64,000 bases of DNA from Flagellimonas pacifica (GCF_900215465.1 NZ_OBEH01000001.1:682001-746000); one strand, 5' to 3'. Shown: positions 8,936 through 18,890, counted from the stretch's first letter. Notes: generated by a model from the sequence alone, not told the origin. Numbers and translations: made by a program.

Positions 8936-10763
8936 GCTTTGCTGTTCTCTCTTTATTCTGTTTTCAGTTTGTTCTTCAACTGCATATCCCAATGACACTA
9001 TTGTTATAAATAACACTTCTATTACAAAAAACTTAAAGGATTTTTCTCAACTTTATATCTCTCAAAAAGCAAGTTCCAAATTTACCTTAGAAACTCTTGA
9101 TCATTTCAGGCCCATTAATGACATCAGGTCTTTTTTTTATTTAGGTTTTGATGTAACCCAAGCCTATGCAAAATTCAATTTGGAAAACAACTCAAAGACT
9201 TCAAAAGAAATTATCCTGTCCTTTTCGTATCCATTTTTAGAGGATGTAAAACTCTATAAGGTTGAACAAAACACATTAGAACTGGCAGGAAATATTGGAA
9301 TAAAGACCCTAAAACAATCGGTTGAGCGAACTTGGAAAGTGGCCACACCCTTATTACCCTATGAAAAAGCATCATATTATCTGGTGTTTGAAAAATCTAA
9401 GGGCAAGCCGTTGGCTACGGATGTTTCTGTTCAGGACAAGAACACCTATTATCGCACCAATGCCTTTCAAAGTATAGCCATTGGTTCTTATGTTGGCCTT
9501 ATTCTGCTTTCCCTTCTTTTTACAACCCTCCTATTTGTATTTATAAAACGTACTCTTTTCTTATTGTATGGGCTTTATTTAACCGTCTTGTTCATTTTCA
9601 TTAGTTCTTATCTAGGTTACACCAATGTTCTTTTGCCTGCGGAATCAATGGATACAGGACGTACCATTTATGTAATTTCCATTGAACTCTCTACGGCTAT
9701 CTTTATTCTTTTTGCCCAGCAGCTTCTTAGGGCAAAAAAGTATCTGCCCAAACTCAAAAGAAGCATCGAGGTAGTCATTGTTTTGCAATTTGCATTCCGA
9801 ATTTTTCTGCATTTCATGGCAAATTCCATGTATGCTGCACAGGTTGAGCTCTTCATGAAATTATGGTACCTGTCCATCGTGTTTTTAATCTGTGCAATGG
9901 TCTATGAAATATTCGTGTACATTAAACACAATAAAAAAATAGGAGCTTACTTTACCGTTTCATATTTATTCATGGCCATTGGGTCAATTTTACTTGTATT
10001 GCATCACAGTTTTGGCCTTCTAAAGTTTTCGTTTTACGGTCTTCCAGGAATTTTCTATGCCTCGTCCATTGAAATACTTTTTCTTACGGTAACGCTTACT
10101 TTGGTTGTTGGGCACATTTATCAAGAGCGAAATTCATTGGCCAACAAACTTGTACTCCAACAACAAAAATTCCTGAATGCCTTTGTTCAAGGCCAAGAAG
10201 AGGAACGCAAACGGGTTGGTGGTGAACTTCATGACAATATTGGAAGCCGTATAGCCAACTTAAAAAGGTTGTTCAGCACTAAATATGCTGATAAAGAAAT
10301 GCAAAAGGAGTTCGATGATATTTGTGAAGATATTAGAGGTGTGGCTCATCAAATTACCCCTTCAGAAATTTCACTTGTAGGACTCACTGGCGCCATTGAT
10401 GAATTATTGGAGACCATCGAAAAAACAGAACAGTTAGCTATAAATTTTAATACTTTTCAATTTCCAGACAATCTTAATGAAACCATTGCCACGCATCTTT
10501 TTAGAATTGTTCAGGAATTGCTTCAGAATGTGATAAAACATGCCAACGCTTCCATTATAGATATCCAGTTGTTTGGACATAACAACTCCGTAACGTTAAG
10601 TTTTGAAGATGATGGACAGGGCGTTTCTAAAAAAAACACTCCAGGCATTGGTCTAAAAAACATTAAATCCAGAGTGGCACAACTGAACGGACAATTTCTT
10701 TTTGATTCCGCTCAGGGCAGGGGCACCTCCATTTTGGTCATTATTCCTACAAAATATACCTGA
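8916..10763 (+). CDS. 7TMR-DISM sensor histidine kinase
   Basis: A 615-residue inner-membrane kinase using ATG 8916 (a TTG at 8910 is the alternative). After a signal peptide with several cysteines comes a periplasmic 7TMR-DISM extracellular domain (about residues 30-185), then seven membrane helices (about 190-400), then a HisKA_3 dimerisation domain with phospho-acceptor His near residue 438 in GGELHDNIGSR, and a HATPase_c domain with N box (QELLQNVIKHAN), DDGQGV, GIGLKNIKSRV and GRGTS. The extracellular family typically senses carbohydrate-like or other small ligands; the signal here is unknown. Its gene overlaps the regulator gene upstream. Confidence 0.92.
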   Translation: MKINCCKLCCSLFILFSVCSSTAYPNDTIVINNTSITKNLKDFSQLYISQKASSKFTLETLDHFRPINDIRSFFYLGFDVTQAYAKFNLENNSKTSKEIILSFSYPFLEDVKLYKVEQNTLELAGNIGIKTLKQSVERTWKVATPLLPYEKASYYLVFEKSKGKPLATDVSVQDKNTYYRTNAFQSIAIGSYVGLILLSLLFTTLLFVFIKRTLFLLYGLYLTVLFIFISSYLGYTNVLLPAESMDTGRTIYVISIELSTAIFILFAQQLLRAKKYLPKLKRSIEVVIVLQFAFRIFLHFMANSMYAAQVELFMKLWYLSIVFLICAMVYEIFVYIKHNKKIGAYFTVSYLFMAIGSILLVLHHSFGLLKFSFYGLPGIFYASSIEILFLTVTLTLVVGHIYQERNSLANKLVLQQQKFLNAFVQGQEEERKRVGGELHDNIGSRIANLKRLFSTKYADKEMQKEFDDICEDIRGVAHQITPSEISLVGLTGAIDELLETIEKTEQLAINFNTFQFPDNLNETIATHLFRIVQELLQNVIKHANASIIDIQLFGHNNSVTLSFEDDGQGVSKKNTPGIGLKNIKSRVAQLNGQFLFDSAQGRGTSILVIIPTKYT

Positions 10764-10825
10764 GTTCAGGTATTGACAGACAAGCTGTTTTTCTATCAAT
10801 TTGATTGGTGTAAAACTTAGTAGAA

Positions 10826-12247
10826 ATGAAAGCCTATTCTTTTTTTAGATCTTTGTTGTTCTTGACTTTTTTTATTGGTAATTATTCTTCTTTTGGTCAA
10901 TTTACAGAGGGTAGTTCCAACATTGTTATCATGGATGATGAATCTTTGAACTTGCAGAGCGTTTTCAATAAAACCATCGCTGAAGCAAGTAGTGCAGGGG
11001 CTGTTGCAAATTCCCTTTGTCTGCCGAATGAATTTGTAGAACAACTCGATGCTTTTCTAAAAAAACAGCCCAGCCCAATTCCCTATAACTTACGACACGA
11101 CTACGATTACATAATCGCTGACGATGTGGTTATTTTACTCCAGCCAGAATATGCAAAAGGTGCTTTTAACACACCTATGGACAAAGTATTGTCTACCTTC
11201 CAAAACACATCTAGCTATGTGGATTTTGTGACCCAGCTTACCGGCACGGACCTCGGGGGTCTTACCAAAAGAGAGAAATATAATGTACAAAGAGCATATG
11301 GGGTTTTAAAGTACATGCTAGATAAAAAAGGATCCTATCCTTTTGCAGCAAAAACTTCGTTCAAGTTTGAAAATTGTTTAGTTAGTTTAACCCCTGCTTA
11401 TAAGGTTGCCAAATACGAATATCCCAGCATTACCTATGATTTGAGCATTGAAACCTCTATCGAATGTGATTGTCCTGAAGAAAATGGTTCTACATCAGTA
11501 AAAAATGGAGCTTTTGAATATAGAGCACAATCTAAAGGAATCTATTCTGGCACCAAGATTTCTTTTGGAGACCCAATTAACCCTGGTATTTTTACTAAGA
11601 CGATTAAATGCTGTGCCGAAAGAACTGAAACAGAAAAGACTGCACGTGCCGAATCCAACAAGGAGGACACACACTTCATAAAAGATACCCGAAATATTTT
11701 TTTAAACCCTAACGCTGTTAATGAATATAAAAACTACGTAGTTACGGAATGGGGTAAAGATAAGGAAGAACAAAATGACCCTAACGCCGAGGGCGGGTTT
11801 TTCCGAGAAGCTGGTTCATTTGCTTATGGTGTATACCTTGGGAATACCGTTGGTAAAGAAAAGGATTTTTATGGGATTACCTATGGTGCGGAACTGGGCT
11901 ATTATCACAACATAAGTGATGATTTCCAAATTGGTGCCACAGCAGGTTATAGTAGATATACAGGAAAGGAAACGGATTTTGGTTTTGAAGCCGAAGGTGA
12001 AAGTTTTATTCCTGTTATGGCAAAAGCGAGCTATAGTTTTAGTGATGCCTTTGGTGCTGAAGCTGGTTTGGGTTATGCCATTTCTGCAAGTGAAGGAGGA
12101 GAAGGAGGCCTTTCCTATAGCGCTGGTCCTTTTTGGAGGCCTCTAGAGGCCATTGTGATTTTTGTAGGATATAGTAATATCGCCTTTGGCGAAGGTAGCT
12201 TAGGTGCTTTTATTCTTAGTGGGCGTTTTTCGCTTTCCAAAAAATAG
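10826..12247 (+). CDS. Outer-membrane barrel with a novel N-terminal domain
   Basis: This 473-residue secreted protein has a signal peptide (MKAYSFFRSLLFLTFFIGNYSSFGQ). Residues about 26-330 form a domain I do not recognise, with several cysteines (in NSLCLP, ENCLV, ECDCPEE and KCCAE). The last about 150 residues are glycine- and aromatic-rich alternating strands (YGAELGYYHNISDDFQIGA, FGAEAGLGYAIS) ending GRFSLSKK, consistent with an eight-stranded outer-membrane barrel. The next gene encodes a free-standing relative of the barrel part. It lies 62 bases after the sensor kinase gene, so regulation by that two-component pair is plausible but unproven. Confidence 0.75.
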   Translation: MKAYSFFRSLLFLTFFIGNYSSFGQFTEGSSNIVIMDDESLNLQSVFNKTIAEASSAGAVANSLCLPNEFVEQLDAFLKKQPSPIPYNLRHDYDYIIADDVVILLQPEYAKGAFNTPMDKVLSTFQNTSSYVDFVTQLTGTDLGGLTKREKYNVQRAYGVLKYMLDKKGSYPFAAKTSFKFENCLVSLTPAYKVAKYEYPSITYDLSIETSIECDCPEENGSTSVKNGAFEYRAQSKGIYSGTKISFGDPINPGIFTKTIKCCAERTETEKTARAESNKEDTHFIKDTRNIFLNPNAVNEYKNYVVTEWGKDKEEQNDPNAEGGFFREAGSFAYGVYLGNTVGKEKDFYGITYGAELGYYHNISDDFQIGATAGYSRYTGKETDFGFEAEGESFIPVMAKASYSFSDAFGAEAGLGYAISASEGGEGGLSYSAGPFWRPLEAIVIFVGYSNIAFGEGSLGAFILSGRFSLSKK

Positions 12248-12298
12248 CACAGCAATTGTAATTTTTGAGTGCTTCTATATTAACCAAACTTCAACAAT

Positions 12299-12865
12299 AT
12301 GAAAACCACGTTCCGTAATTCCATTATTCTATTTAGTCTATTGTTCTTGGCCTGTATCTTAGCTGCCAATGCTCAAAGAAAAACTGAAACCACTCAAGAT
12401 GTTCCCGTTGCGGTCTCTGATATTTCAGATGATGATTTGGAGAACTCATTTTACGCAGGAATAAGCATAGGTGTGCCTTCTGGAAGTCTTGGTGATGCCG
12501 CATCCTTTCTGTATGGCGCATTTGGGGGGTATTCCTTCAGGGTATCTAAATGTTTTAGTGTAGGTCCCGAGGTCAACTATACTCATTTTGTCGGAAAAGA
12601 TCGGGATTTTGGTGACATTACTGTAGAAGGCGAAGGTTTTGATTTCGCCGGAGTAAGTGCTAGAGTTGATTACCATCTAAGTGATTCATTTGGAGTGGGT
12701 GCCAATTACGGATATGGCACTTATTTGGAAGAGAACTCTGATTTTGAAGATTATATTACAGTAGGCCTTGATATACGTCCAGTACCAGGACTTGTTATTA
12801 GACCAGAAATTACTTTTCAAAATGATAGTGAACAGTACAGTGTGAGGGTTTACCGCACATTCTAA
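12299..12865 (+). CDS. Small outer-membrane beta-barrel protein
   Basis: A 188-residue protein with signal peptide (cleavage after AANAQ), an acidic linker, and a porin-like barrel built of alternating strands (FYAGISIGVP, CFSVGPEVNYTHFVG, FGVGANYGYGTYL) that ends in F (SVRVYRTF), a typical outer-membrane sorting end. The segment FVGKDRDFGDITVEGEGF matches YTGKETDFGFEAEGESF in the preceding gene, so the two barrels are probably paralogues. Role unknown. Confidence 0.75.
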   Translation: MKTTFRNSIILFSLLFLACILAANAQRKTETTQDVPVAVSDISDDDLENSFYAGISIGVPSGSLGDAASFLYGAFGGYSFRVSKCFSVGPEVNYTHFVGKDRDFGDITVEGEGFDFAGVSARVDYHLSDSFGVGANYGYGTYLEENSDFEDYITVGLDIRPVPGLVIRPEITFQNDSEQYSVRVYRTF

Positions 12866-12890
12866 GCCTTGTCCTATTTAGGCCTAGTGT

Positions 12891-14717
12891 TTAGTCTATG
12901 TCAAACATTTTTCCTAGATAGACTAGCTTATGTCCATCACCGTTTGGCGCAAAATCTTTACTGTTGGCTGGAATGATTTCTATGCTTCCAGAAGGTGATT
13001 TTGTAAAAACAGGGATAATATCATTGTCTTTTAGGGTAATATCGATAAGACTATCATAGTGTTTCTTGTCTCTCAAGTCAATTTCATGGATGGCCGGGTA
13101 TTTACGCACGGCATCCATGAGTTTGATGAAATCATCCTTGTGCGAAAAAAGTCCTTCTACAGGGTTGTTTTCAGGGTCATTCATCTCTTCTGAATTGACC
13201 AAACGAAAAGCCCCGTTTTCCCCAAATTGATTTTTAAACTTATCAATGGCAAACTTGTTTATATCTGAATTTCCTGTTAAGGCCATTAAATATCCCATGT
13301 CGTTCAATTCAATGTTATCTGTTAGTGAGTCTGCAAAAATATTGGCCGACATAGCCTCCAATCCAGTTTTTTTTGCTTTTTCCACATTGGAATCATTATT
13401 ATCAATAAGTACCACATGTCTGTTGTTTTTCTTTAGGTAATTTCCAATCAATCGGGATACTTTTGAGGCTCCAATAATCAAAATGCCTTCGGATTTTGTC
13501 AAAAACACCCCAATCATTTTGGCAAAAGCCCTAGCAGTTGTGGCATTTAGGAGTACGGTTCCTAAAACAATCATAAACACCAAGGGAGTAATATATTCCG
13601 CTCCAGGCTCGCCCTTGGCCAATAATTTAGATCCAAATAGAGAGGCAATACCAGCAGCAACTATACCTCGTGGCCCCACCCAACCAATGAACAGTTTCTC
13701 ATTCAATTTTAATCCCGAACCTTTTGTACTTAAAAAAACACCCAAGGGCCTAATGATAAAAACAATTACCGCAAAAAGTATAGCGGTGTTCCAGTTGAAA
13801 ATCAGCATCATATCACTGATATTGATATTGGCCGCTAACAGTATGAACAGAATGGAGATCAGAAGTACACTCAACGATTCCTTAAAATATAGCAGCTCTT
13901 TAAGGTTTGGCAGATTCATATTGCCCAAGACCATTCCCATAACAACTACGGCCAATAAACCTGACTCATGTGCAAATACATCCGACTCCACAAATACCAA
14001 AAGCACAACGGAAAGTGAAACCACATTCATCAAATAATGTGGAATGAAATTCTTTTTGATGGCAAATGCCAATGCGTGGGCAAATGTGAACCCAAATGTG
14101 GTCCCAAACAACAGGATCTTACCAAATTCTATCAATGCTGTCTGAGTGAAAGCACTGCCCTCACCTACACTTATAAATTCAAAAACCAATACCGCTGCCA
14201 ATGCTCCAATGGGGTCAATAAGAATTCCTTCCCATTTTAAGACCGCAGAAACATCCTTTTTTAGGGGAATGTTTCGCAGAATAGGTGTAATTACGGTAGG
14301 CCCCGTAACAATAATCAATGCCGAAAACAAAAAAGAAATCTGCCATGAAAGACCAAATATATAATGGGCTGCTATCCCCGCTCCAAAAAAGGTGACCAAG
14401 GAACCCAGGGTTATCAATTTGGTAATAACCGGGCCAACGTTTTTTATTTCCGACCGCTTTAGGGTAAGTCCTCCTTCAAAAAGAATGATACTAATTGCAA
14501 GCGACACAAAATAATAAAGTCCCTCTCCTGGAAAGAGTCCTTTTTCTCCGTTCCAAATAGGTTCTATTAATTTTGTGCCATCTTCAGTATAAAGCGTAGC
14601 GATCGGGCCTACCAATAAACCTATTAAAATCAGTGGTAAAATTGCAGGCAATTTAAAACGCCATGCAACCCATTGTGCAATAATTCCAAGAATAATAATC
14701 CCCGCAAGCTCTAGCAT
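12891..14717 (-). CDS. CPA-family Na+(K+)/H+ antiporter with TrkA-N-like domain
   Basis: A 608-residue inner-membrane cation/proton antiporter. About 12 membrane segments occupy residues 1-395; they include the GPTVITPILRN stretch and SDVFAHESGLLAVVVMGMVLGN, and the GWVGPRGIVAAG motif typical of CPA1/NhaP-like proteins. From about residue 405 a Rossmann-type domain begins (ILIIGASKVSRLIGNYL, then VVLIDNND), resembling TrkA-N, but its glycine motif is GASKVS instead of GxGxxG, so nucleotide binding may be weakened or altered. A C-terminal TrkA-C-like tail follows. It is transcribed away from the USP/SulP pair, which suggests a local ion or pH homeostasis block. Confidence 0.88.
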   Translation of the reverse strand: MLELAGIIILGIIAQWVAWRFKLPAILPLILIGLLVGPIATLYTEDGTKLIEPIWNGEKGLFPGEGLYYFVSLAISIILFEGGLTLKRSEIKNVGPVITKLITLGSLVTFFGAGIAAHYIFGLSWQISFLFSALIIVTGPTVITPILRNIPLKKDVSAVLKWEGILIDPIGALAAVLVFEFISVGEGSAFTQTALIEFGKILLFGTTFGFTFAHALAFAIKKNFIPHYLMNVVSLSVVLLVFVESDVFAHESGLLAVVVMGMVLGNMNLPNLKELLYFKESLSVLLISILFILLAANINISDMMLIFNWNTAILFAVIVFIIRPLGVFLSTKGSGLKLNEKLFIGWVGPRGIVAAGIASLFGSKLLAKGEPGAEYITPLVFMIVLGTVLLNATTARAFAKMIGVFLTKSEGILIIGASKVSRLIGNYLKKNNRHVVLIDNNDSNVEKAKKTGLEAMSANIFADSLTDNIELNDMGYLMALTGNSDINKFAIDKFKNQFGENGAFRLVNSEEMNDPENNPVEGLFSHKDDFIKLMDAVRKYPAIHEIDLRDKKHYDSLIDITLKDNDIIPVFTKSPSGSIEIIPANSKDFAPNGDGHKLVYLGKMFDID

Positions 14718-14809
14718 CCTTATAGTTTTCTTGAAAAATACAGATTTTCCTTCAAAAATTTCACTAATCTAAAAAAGCACTGTCATCTCTTTGTTCATTA
14801 TGTGCTATC

Positions 14810-15691
14810 TTGGCGTGCATTCTAAATGAAGAATCCTTGAATCACCCATATAAAACTGTTTTATTTGGATTTGCCTTTTCGCCTTCCCTGAAAATCAACA
14901 TCATGGAAACTTCTAGGATAGCCCATTTTTTTAAAGCTAAACTCCTCCTGTTGCATGTAGGGGAGAAAACAGTAGAGAAAGAGCAGCAAATTCTCGAGAT
15001 TTTATCACAAATTGAACATACGAATCTTGAGATTTCAATTGAATGGAAAACAGGGAGGCCTGATCAAGTACTATTGGAAACTTGTGAAGGTTCCAACATT
15101 GACCTTCTTATTCTTGGAGCTCTTCAGCATGAAAACCTATACCAATTTTATGTGGGATCCATTGCCCGAAAACTGACCAGAAAAGTTTGTTGTTCAGTAT
15201 TACTGCTTATAAAGCCCTCTGAAGAAAGGGTTCCATGCAAACATGTAGTGGTAAATGGCTTGGAGGACGAGGGAACTGCTTTGGCGGTTTCTAATGCCAT
15301 TTATGTCTCAAATGCACTTGGTGCAAAGCAGCTTACCATTGTGGAGGAGATCCGACAAAAAGAGGTTGCAGTTAGCGTTCAAGATGACAAATCCCTTAAG
15401 AAGGCTTCTATTTTGAAAGAGCGAATCAGGCACAGGGAAGATTCAAGAGTTAGAAAGCTTTTGAAATCCATACCAGAGCTGGATTTAAAAAATTTAAAAG
15501 TTAAAACCCAGAGCATTTTTGGAAAACGAGGATATTCTATCGGTCATTATGCTGAAGTTGTCCGTGCCGATCTTTTGGTAATGAACGCACCAAAAAAGAC
15601 AGGGCTTCTGGATCGGGTTTTTCCACATGATATAGAATATATTTTATCTGATTTACCAACCGATCTACTTATAGTTAGAAAAACAAATTGA
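14810..15691 (+). CDS. Universal stress protein
   Basis: A 293-residue cytosolic protein with two USP-like halves. The first begins YKTVLFGFAFSPSLK and has LLLLHVG and LLILGALQHENLYQFYVGSIARKLTRKVCCSVLLL, the usual strand and G-x9-GS pattern; the second ends LLVMNAPKKTGLLDRVFPHDIEYILSDLPTDLLIV. Only TTG starts are available: 14810, or 14837, which would begin MNHPYKTVLFG and fits the fold more tightly. Its stop codon overlaps the TTG start of the SulP transporter by four bases, so a role tied to that transporter is likely. USP proteins often bind ATP or AMP; I cannot confirm the binding residues. Confidence 0.8.
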   Translation: MACILNEESLNHPYKTVLFGFAFSPSLKINIMETSRIAHFFKAKLLLLHVGEKTVEKEQQILEILSQIEHTNLEISIEWKTGRPDQVLLETCEGSNIDLLILGALQHENLYQFYVGSIARKLTRKVCCSVLLLIKPSEERVPCKHVVVNGLEDEGTALAVSNAIYVSNALGAKQLTIVEEIRQKEVAVSVQDDKSLKKASILKERIRHREDSRVRKLLKSIPELDLKNLKVKTQSIFGKRGYSIGHYAEVVRADLLVMNAPKKTGLLDRVFPHDIEYILSDLPTDLLIVRKTN

Positions 15692-17910
15692 CGCCGAAAA
15701 CCAGCCATACCCAACTCTTTATTAAAGACTTGCCAAAAAACCTGTTTTCGGGATTTGTGGTTTCGTTGATAGCCCTTCCACTCGGACTTGGCTTAGCTAT
15801 TGCAAGTGATGCCCCTCCCATTTCTGGGATTATTGCCGCAATTGTTGGTGGAACCGTGGTTGCCCTGTTAGGAGGGTCAAATGTTACCATTACCGGCCCC
15901 GGAAACGGTTTGGTAATTGTTCTTTTAGGCGCCATTACCACTTTGGGCGGTGGTGACCTCTATCAAGGATATTTGTTCACCTTAGCAGCCATTGTAATTT
16001 CAGGGGTCTTAATGTTATTGCTCGGCTTCTTAAAAATGGGCCGCCTTGCCGATTTTTTCCCAGCTTCTGCCATTGAGGGAATGTTAGCTGCCATTGGTTG
16101 GGGCATTTTTGCAAAGCAATTCCATATTATGATCGGCCATAACAATGAACATGGAAGTATTGTTCAATTGTTGGCCCAGATTCCCAACGGATTAATTGAT
16201 CTGGCCCAAAATGCTACCGTTGAAGAGTTCGTTGCTGCCGGAATTGGAATTGTAAGCCTTTTAATCATGATCTTTTATTCAAAAATCAGAAATAAATATT
16301 TCCAGCTGATTCCCGCTCCCATGTGGATCTTGATATTATCGGTAAGCTTCAGCTATTCCTTCGGATGGTTGAACTTGCCTTTTCCCATGGATGCCTCCTA
16401 TCTTATCTCCATTCCTGAAAATGTGCTTTCCAATCTTGCTTTTCCCGATTTTTCTAAAGCCTTACAGAAAGATTTTATTGTGAGTGTTTTTGCAATTACC
16501 CTTATTGCCAGCATAGAATCCTTATTGAGTATCAAAGCAGTGGACAAGTTGGACTCCCAAAGCAGGCGGTCCAATGTAAACAAGGATTTAAAGGCATTGG
16601 GGCTAGCAACTTCTTTAAGCGGTTTGGTAGGAGGGTTAAATGTGGTTACGGTAATCGCCCGAAGCTCTGTAAATGTGAACAACGGTGCTACAAACAGGTC
16701 TGCCAATTTTTTCCACGCTTCTTTTCTGATCATCTTTATTTTGTTATTTCAAGAACAGCTCAAAAAAATTCCCTTGGCAGCCCTTGCAGCCATTTTGGTG
16801 TACACAGGATATAAACTGGCCACTCCAAAAACCTTCAGAAAGGTGGCAAAAATTGGAAAGGAACAGATCATCATTTTTTTGGCCACACTGATCACTACAC
16901 TTTTCACCAATCTTATTACCGGAATAGGAATGGGTATCCTTACCACCTTGCTTATCCACATCATCATTAACAGAAGTGCGTTCTTGTTTGTTGGAAATCT
17001 TTTTAAACCCAATGTGCTTCTTTTTCAAGAGCATGAGGAGAAAAACTATTATGTAAGCGTTAAATATTTCTGCAGCTTTCTCAATTTTTTTAAGCTCAAA
17101 AACAAGTTGGATGCCATTCCAGAGGATCAAAACGTAATCGTTGATTTTTCTATGTGCGGGTTTGTAGACCATACCGCTATGGAAGGGCTTGAATCTTACA
17201 TGCATGTTTTTTCCAAAAAAGGTGGTAGTATAGAAATTGTAGGATTGGATAAACATGGTACAGATTCCAAACACCCCTTTGCCATACGAAAGATCCTTCC
17301 GTTGGAAACCTTAAAGCCCATAGAAAAGTATTTTACCAGAAGACAGTCACATTTGGAAGAAACTGCCATGGAGCTTCATTGGAGCTATAGCGCCAGAAAA
17401 AATGTTGAAACTTCTTTTTTATCTGATTTCATTTTTTTCAAAACCCGTGAGATAAGCTATTTGTATAACCATCTTATAGATGAAAAAGATAACTGTTCAA
17501 TATTTGACCTTGAGTTTACCGAAGGAGCATTTGTGGCCAAAGAAGTAATCAAATCAACAGTCATGCACATTGACCTTCCTCATCAATTTCCAGTTTTTAC
17601 CCTGGACAAAGAAGGACTTTTGGAACGGATTTATAAGCTGGCAGGGTTTAAGGATATTACCATTGAAAATCATTCCGATTTTAATAGAAGGTTCTTTTTA
17701 AGTGGGGAAGAAACGAGTGAGATACAAGCTTTGTTTCATGATGAGCTCATCTTATTTTTAGAGAGCAACCCGTATTATCACATTGAATCCAATGGGAATT
17801 CCCTGTTGATTCTTAAAAAAGAGCGCTTATTGAGCGTACAGGAAATAAAGGCCATGATTTACTTTGGCCTACAACTCCAAAAGCTCCTAAAGCCTTGCTT
17901 TGTTAGTTGA
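15688..17910 (+). CDS. SulP-family anion transporter with C-terminal extension
   Basis: A 740-residue inner-membrane transporter (TTG start overlapping the USP gene). Residues about 15-440 hold the SulP core with LPLGLGLAIASDAPPISGI, GSNVTITGPGNG and the conserved IASIESLLSIKAVDKLD segment. The substrate is an inorganic anion; bicarbonate or sulphate are the usual options. A STAS-like domain follows (about 450-540, DQNVIVDFSMCGFVDHTAMEGL). About 200 further residues then form an alpha/beta region I do not recognise (EGAFVAKEVIKSTV, FPVFTLDKEGLLERIYKLAGF, NSLLILKKERLL). That extra domain is unusual for SulP proteins. Confidence 0.88.
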   Translation: MTPKTSHTQLFIKDLPKNLFSGFVVSLIALPLGLGLAIASDAPPISGIIAAIVGGTVVALLGGSNVTITGPGNGLVIVLLGAITTLGGGDLYQGYLFTLAAIVISGVLMLLLGFLKMGRLADFFPASAIEGMLAAIGWGIFAKQFHIMIGHNNEHGSIVQLLAQIPNGLIDLAQNATVEEFVAAGIGIVSLLIMIFYSKIRNKYFQLIPAPMWILILSVSFSYSFGWLNLPFPMDASYLISIPENVLSNLAFPDFSKALQKDFIVSVFAITLIASIESLLSIKAVDKLDSQSRRSNVNKDLKALGLATSLSGLVGGLNVVTVIARSSVNVNNGATNRSANFFHASFLIIFILLFQEQLKKIPLAALAAILVYTGYKLATPKTFRKVAKIGKEQIIIFLATLITTLFTNLITGIGMGILTTLLIHIIINRSAFLFVGNLFKPNVLLFQEHEEKNYYVSVKYFCSFLNFFKLKNKLDAIPEDQNVIVDFSMCGFVDHTAMEGLESYMHVFSKKGGSIEIVGLDKHGTDSKHPFAIRKILPLETLKPIEKYFTRRQSHLEETAMELHWSYSARKNVETSFLSDFIFFKTREISYLYNHLIDEKDNCSIFDLEFTEGAFVAKEVIKSTVMHIDLPHQFPVFTLDKEGLLERIYKLAGFKDITIENHSDFNRRFFLSGEETSEIQALFHDELILFLESNPYYHIESNGNSLLILKKERLLSVQEIKAMIYFGLQLQKLLKPCFVS

Positions 17911-17995
17911 TTTTGTTAAAATACGGCCAATAAACTACCTTTTTTTAACAATTTGCATCAGGCTTTTCTTATTTTGCACGGCATTTATTTTCTGA

Positions 17996-18862
17996 ATGAC
18001 TATTTATCCCGTTGAGACCGGTAATTTTAAACTAGATGGAGGCGCCATGTTTGGTGTGGTCCCTAAATCTATTTGGAACAAAACCAATCCGGCAGATTCC
18101 AACAATATGATTGATATAGCTGCTCGTTGCCTCCTTATTGAAGATGGAGACAAGCTTATTCTGATTGACAATGGAATGGGGAACAAGCAATCTGAAAAGT
18201 TCTTTGGCTATTACTATCAGTGGGGAAATCATTCCCTGGACGGTTCTTTGGCAAATTTAGGCTTCCATAGAAATGATATTACGGATGTGTTTTTAACGCA
18301 CCTTCACTTTGACCATTGCGGTGGAAGCATTCAATGGAACAAAGACAAAACAGGTTATGAGCCTGCATTTAAGAATGCCCGCTTTTGGACCAACAAAAAC
18401 CATTGGGAATGGGCCACAAAACCCAATGCCCGTGAAAAAGCTTCCTTTTTAAAAGAGAATTTGTGGCCCATGCATGAAAGTGGTCAACTCAATTTCGTTC
18501 AGTCCAATGATACTTTGTACCTTCAAAAATCAGAATTGGGGTTTGGTATCCTTTTTGTGGATGGACATACAGAGAAAATGATGCTTCCCAAGCTAAATTA
18601 TAAAGGGAAAACCATTGTCTTTACAGCGGATCTTATCCCAACCGTAGGGCATATTCCATTACCTTATGTTATGGGGTATGATACTAGACCATTACTGACC
18701 TTGGACGAAAAAGCAAAGTTTTTAAACAATGCAGTTGAAAATAATTGGCTTCTGTTCTTTGAACATGATGCCCACAACCAACTATGTACCTTAAAACAAA
18801 CTGAAAAAGGGGTGCGATTGGACGAATTGTTTTCTTTCGATGAAATATTCAAATCACAATAA
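17996..18862 (+). CDS. MBL-fold metallo-hydrolase
   Basis: A 288-residue soluble hydrolase of the metallo-beta-lactamase fold. The zinc motif HLHFDHCGG is complete near residue 101; D in LILIDNGMG, H in FVDGHTE, D in TADLIP and a late H (FEHDAHNQ) complete the usual ligand set. The family includes lactonases and phosphodiesterases; AHL-lactonase-like and quinolone-lactonase-like members share this layout, but the substrate cannot be read from sequence. No signal peptide is seen. It is followed closely by the broken subtilisin gene on the same strand. Confidence 0.88.
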   Translation: MTIYPVETGNFKLDGGAMFGVVPKSIWNKTNPADSNNMIDIAARCLLIEDGDKLILIDNGMGNKQSEKFFGYYYQWGNHSLDGSLANLGFHRNDITDVFLTHLHFDHCGGSIQWNKDKTGYEPAFKNARFWTNKNHWEWATKPNAREKASFLKENLWPMHESGQLNFVQSNDTLYLQKSELGFGILFVDGHTEKMMLPKLNYKGKTIVFTADLIPTVGHIPLPYVMGYDTRPLLTLDEKAKFLNNAVENNWLLFFEHDAHNQLCTLKQTEKGVRLDELFSFDEIFKSQ

Positions 18863-18890
18863 AGTTTTACATTTCAATAAAATACGATTT

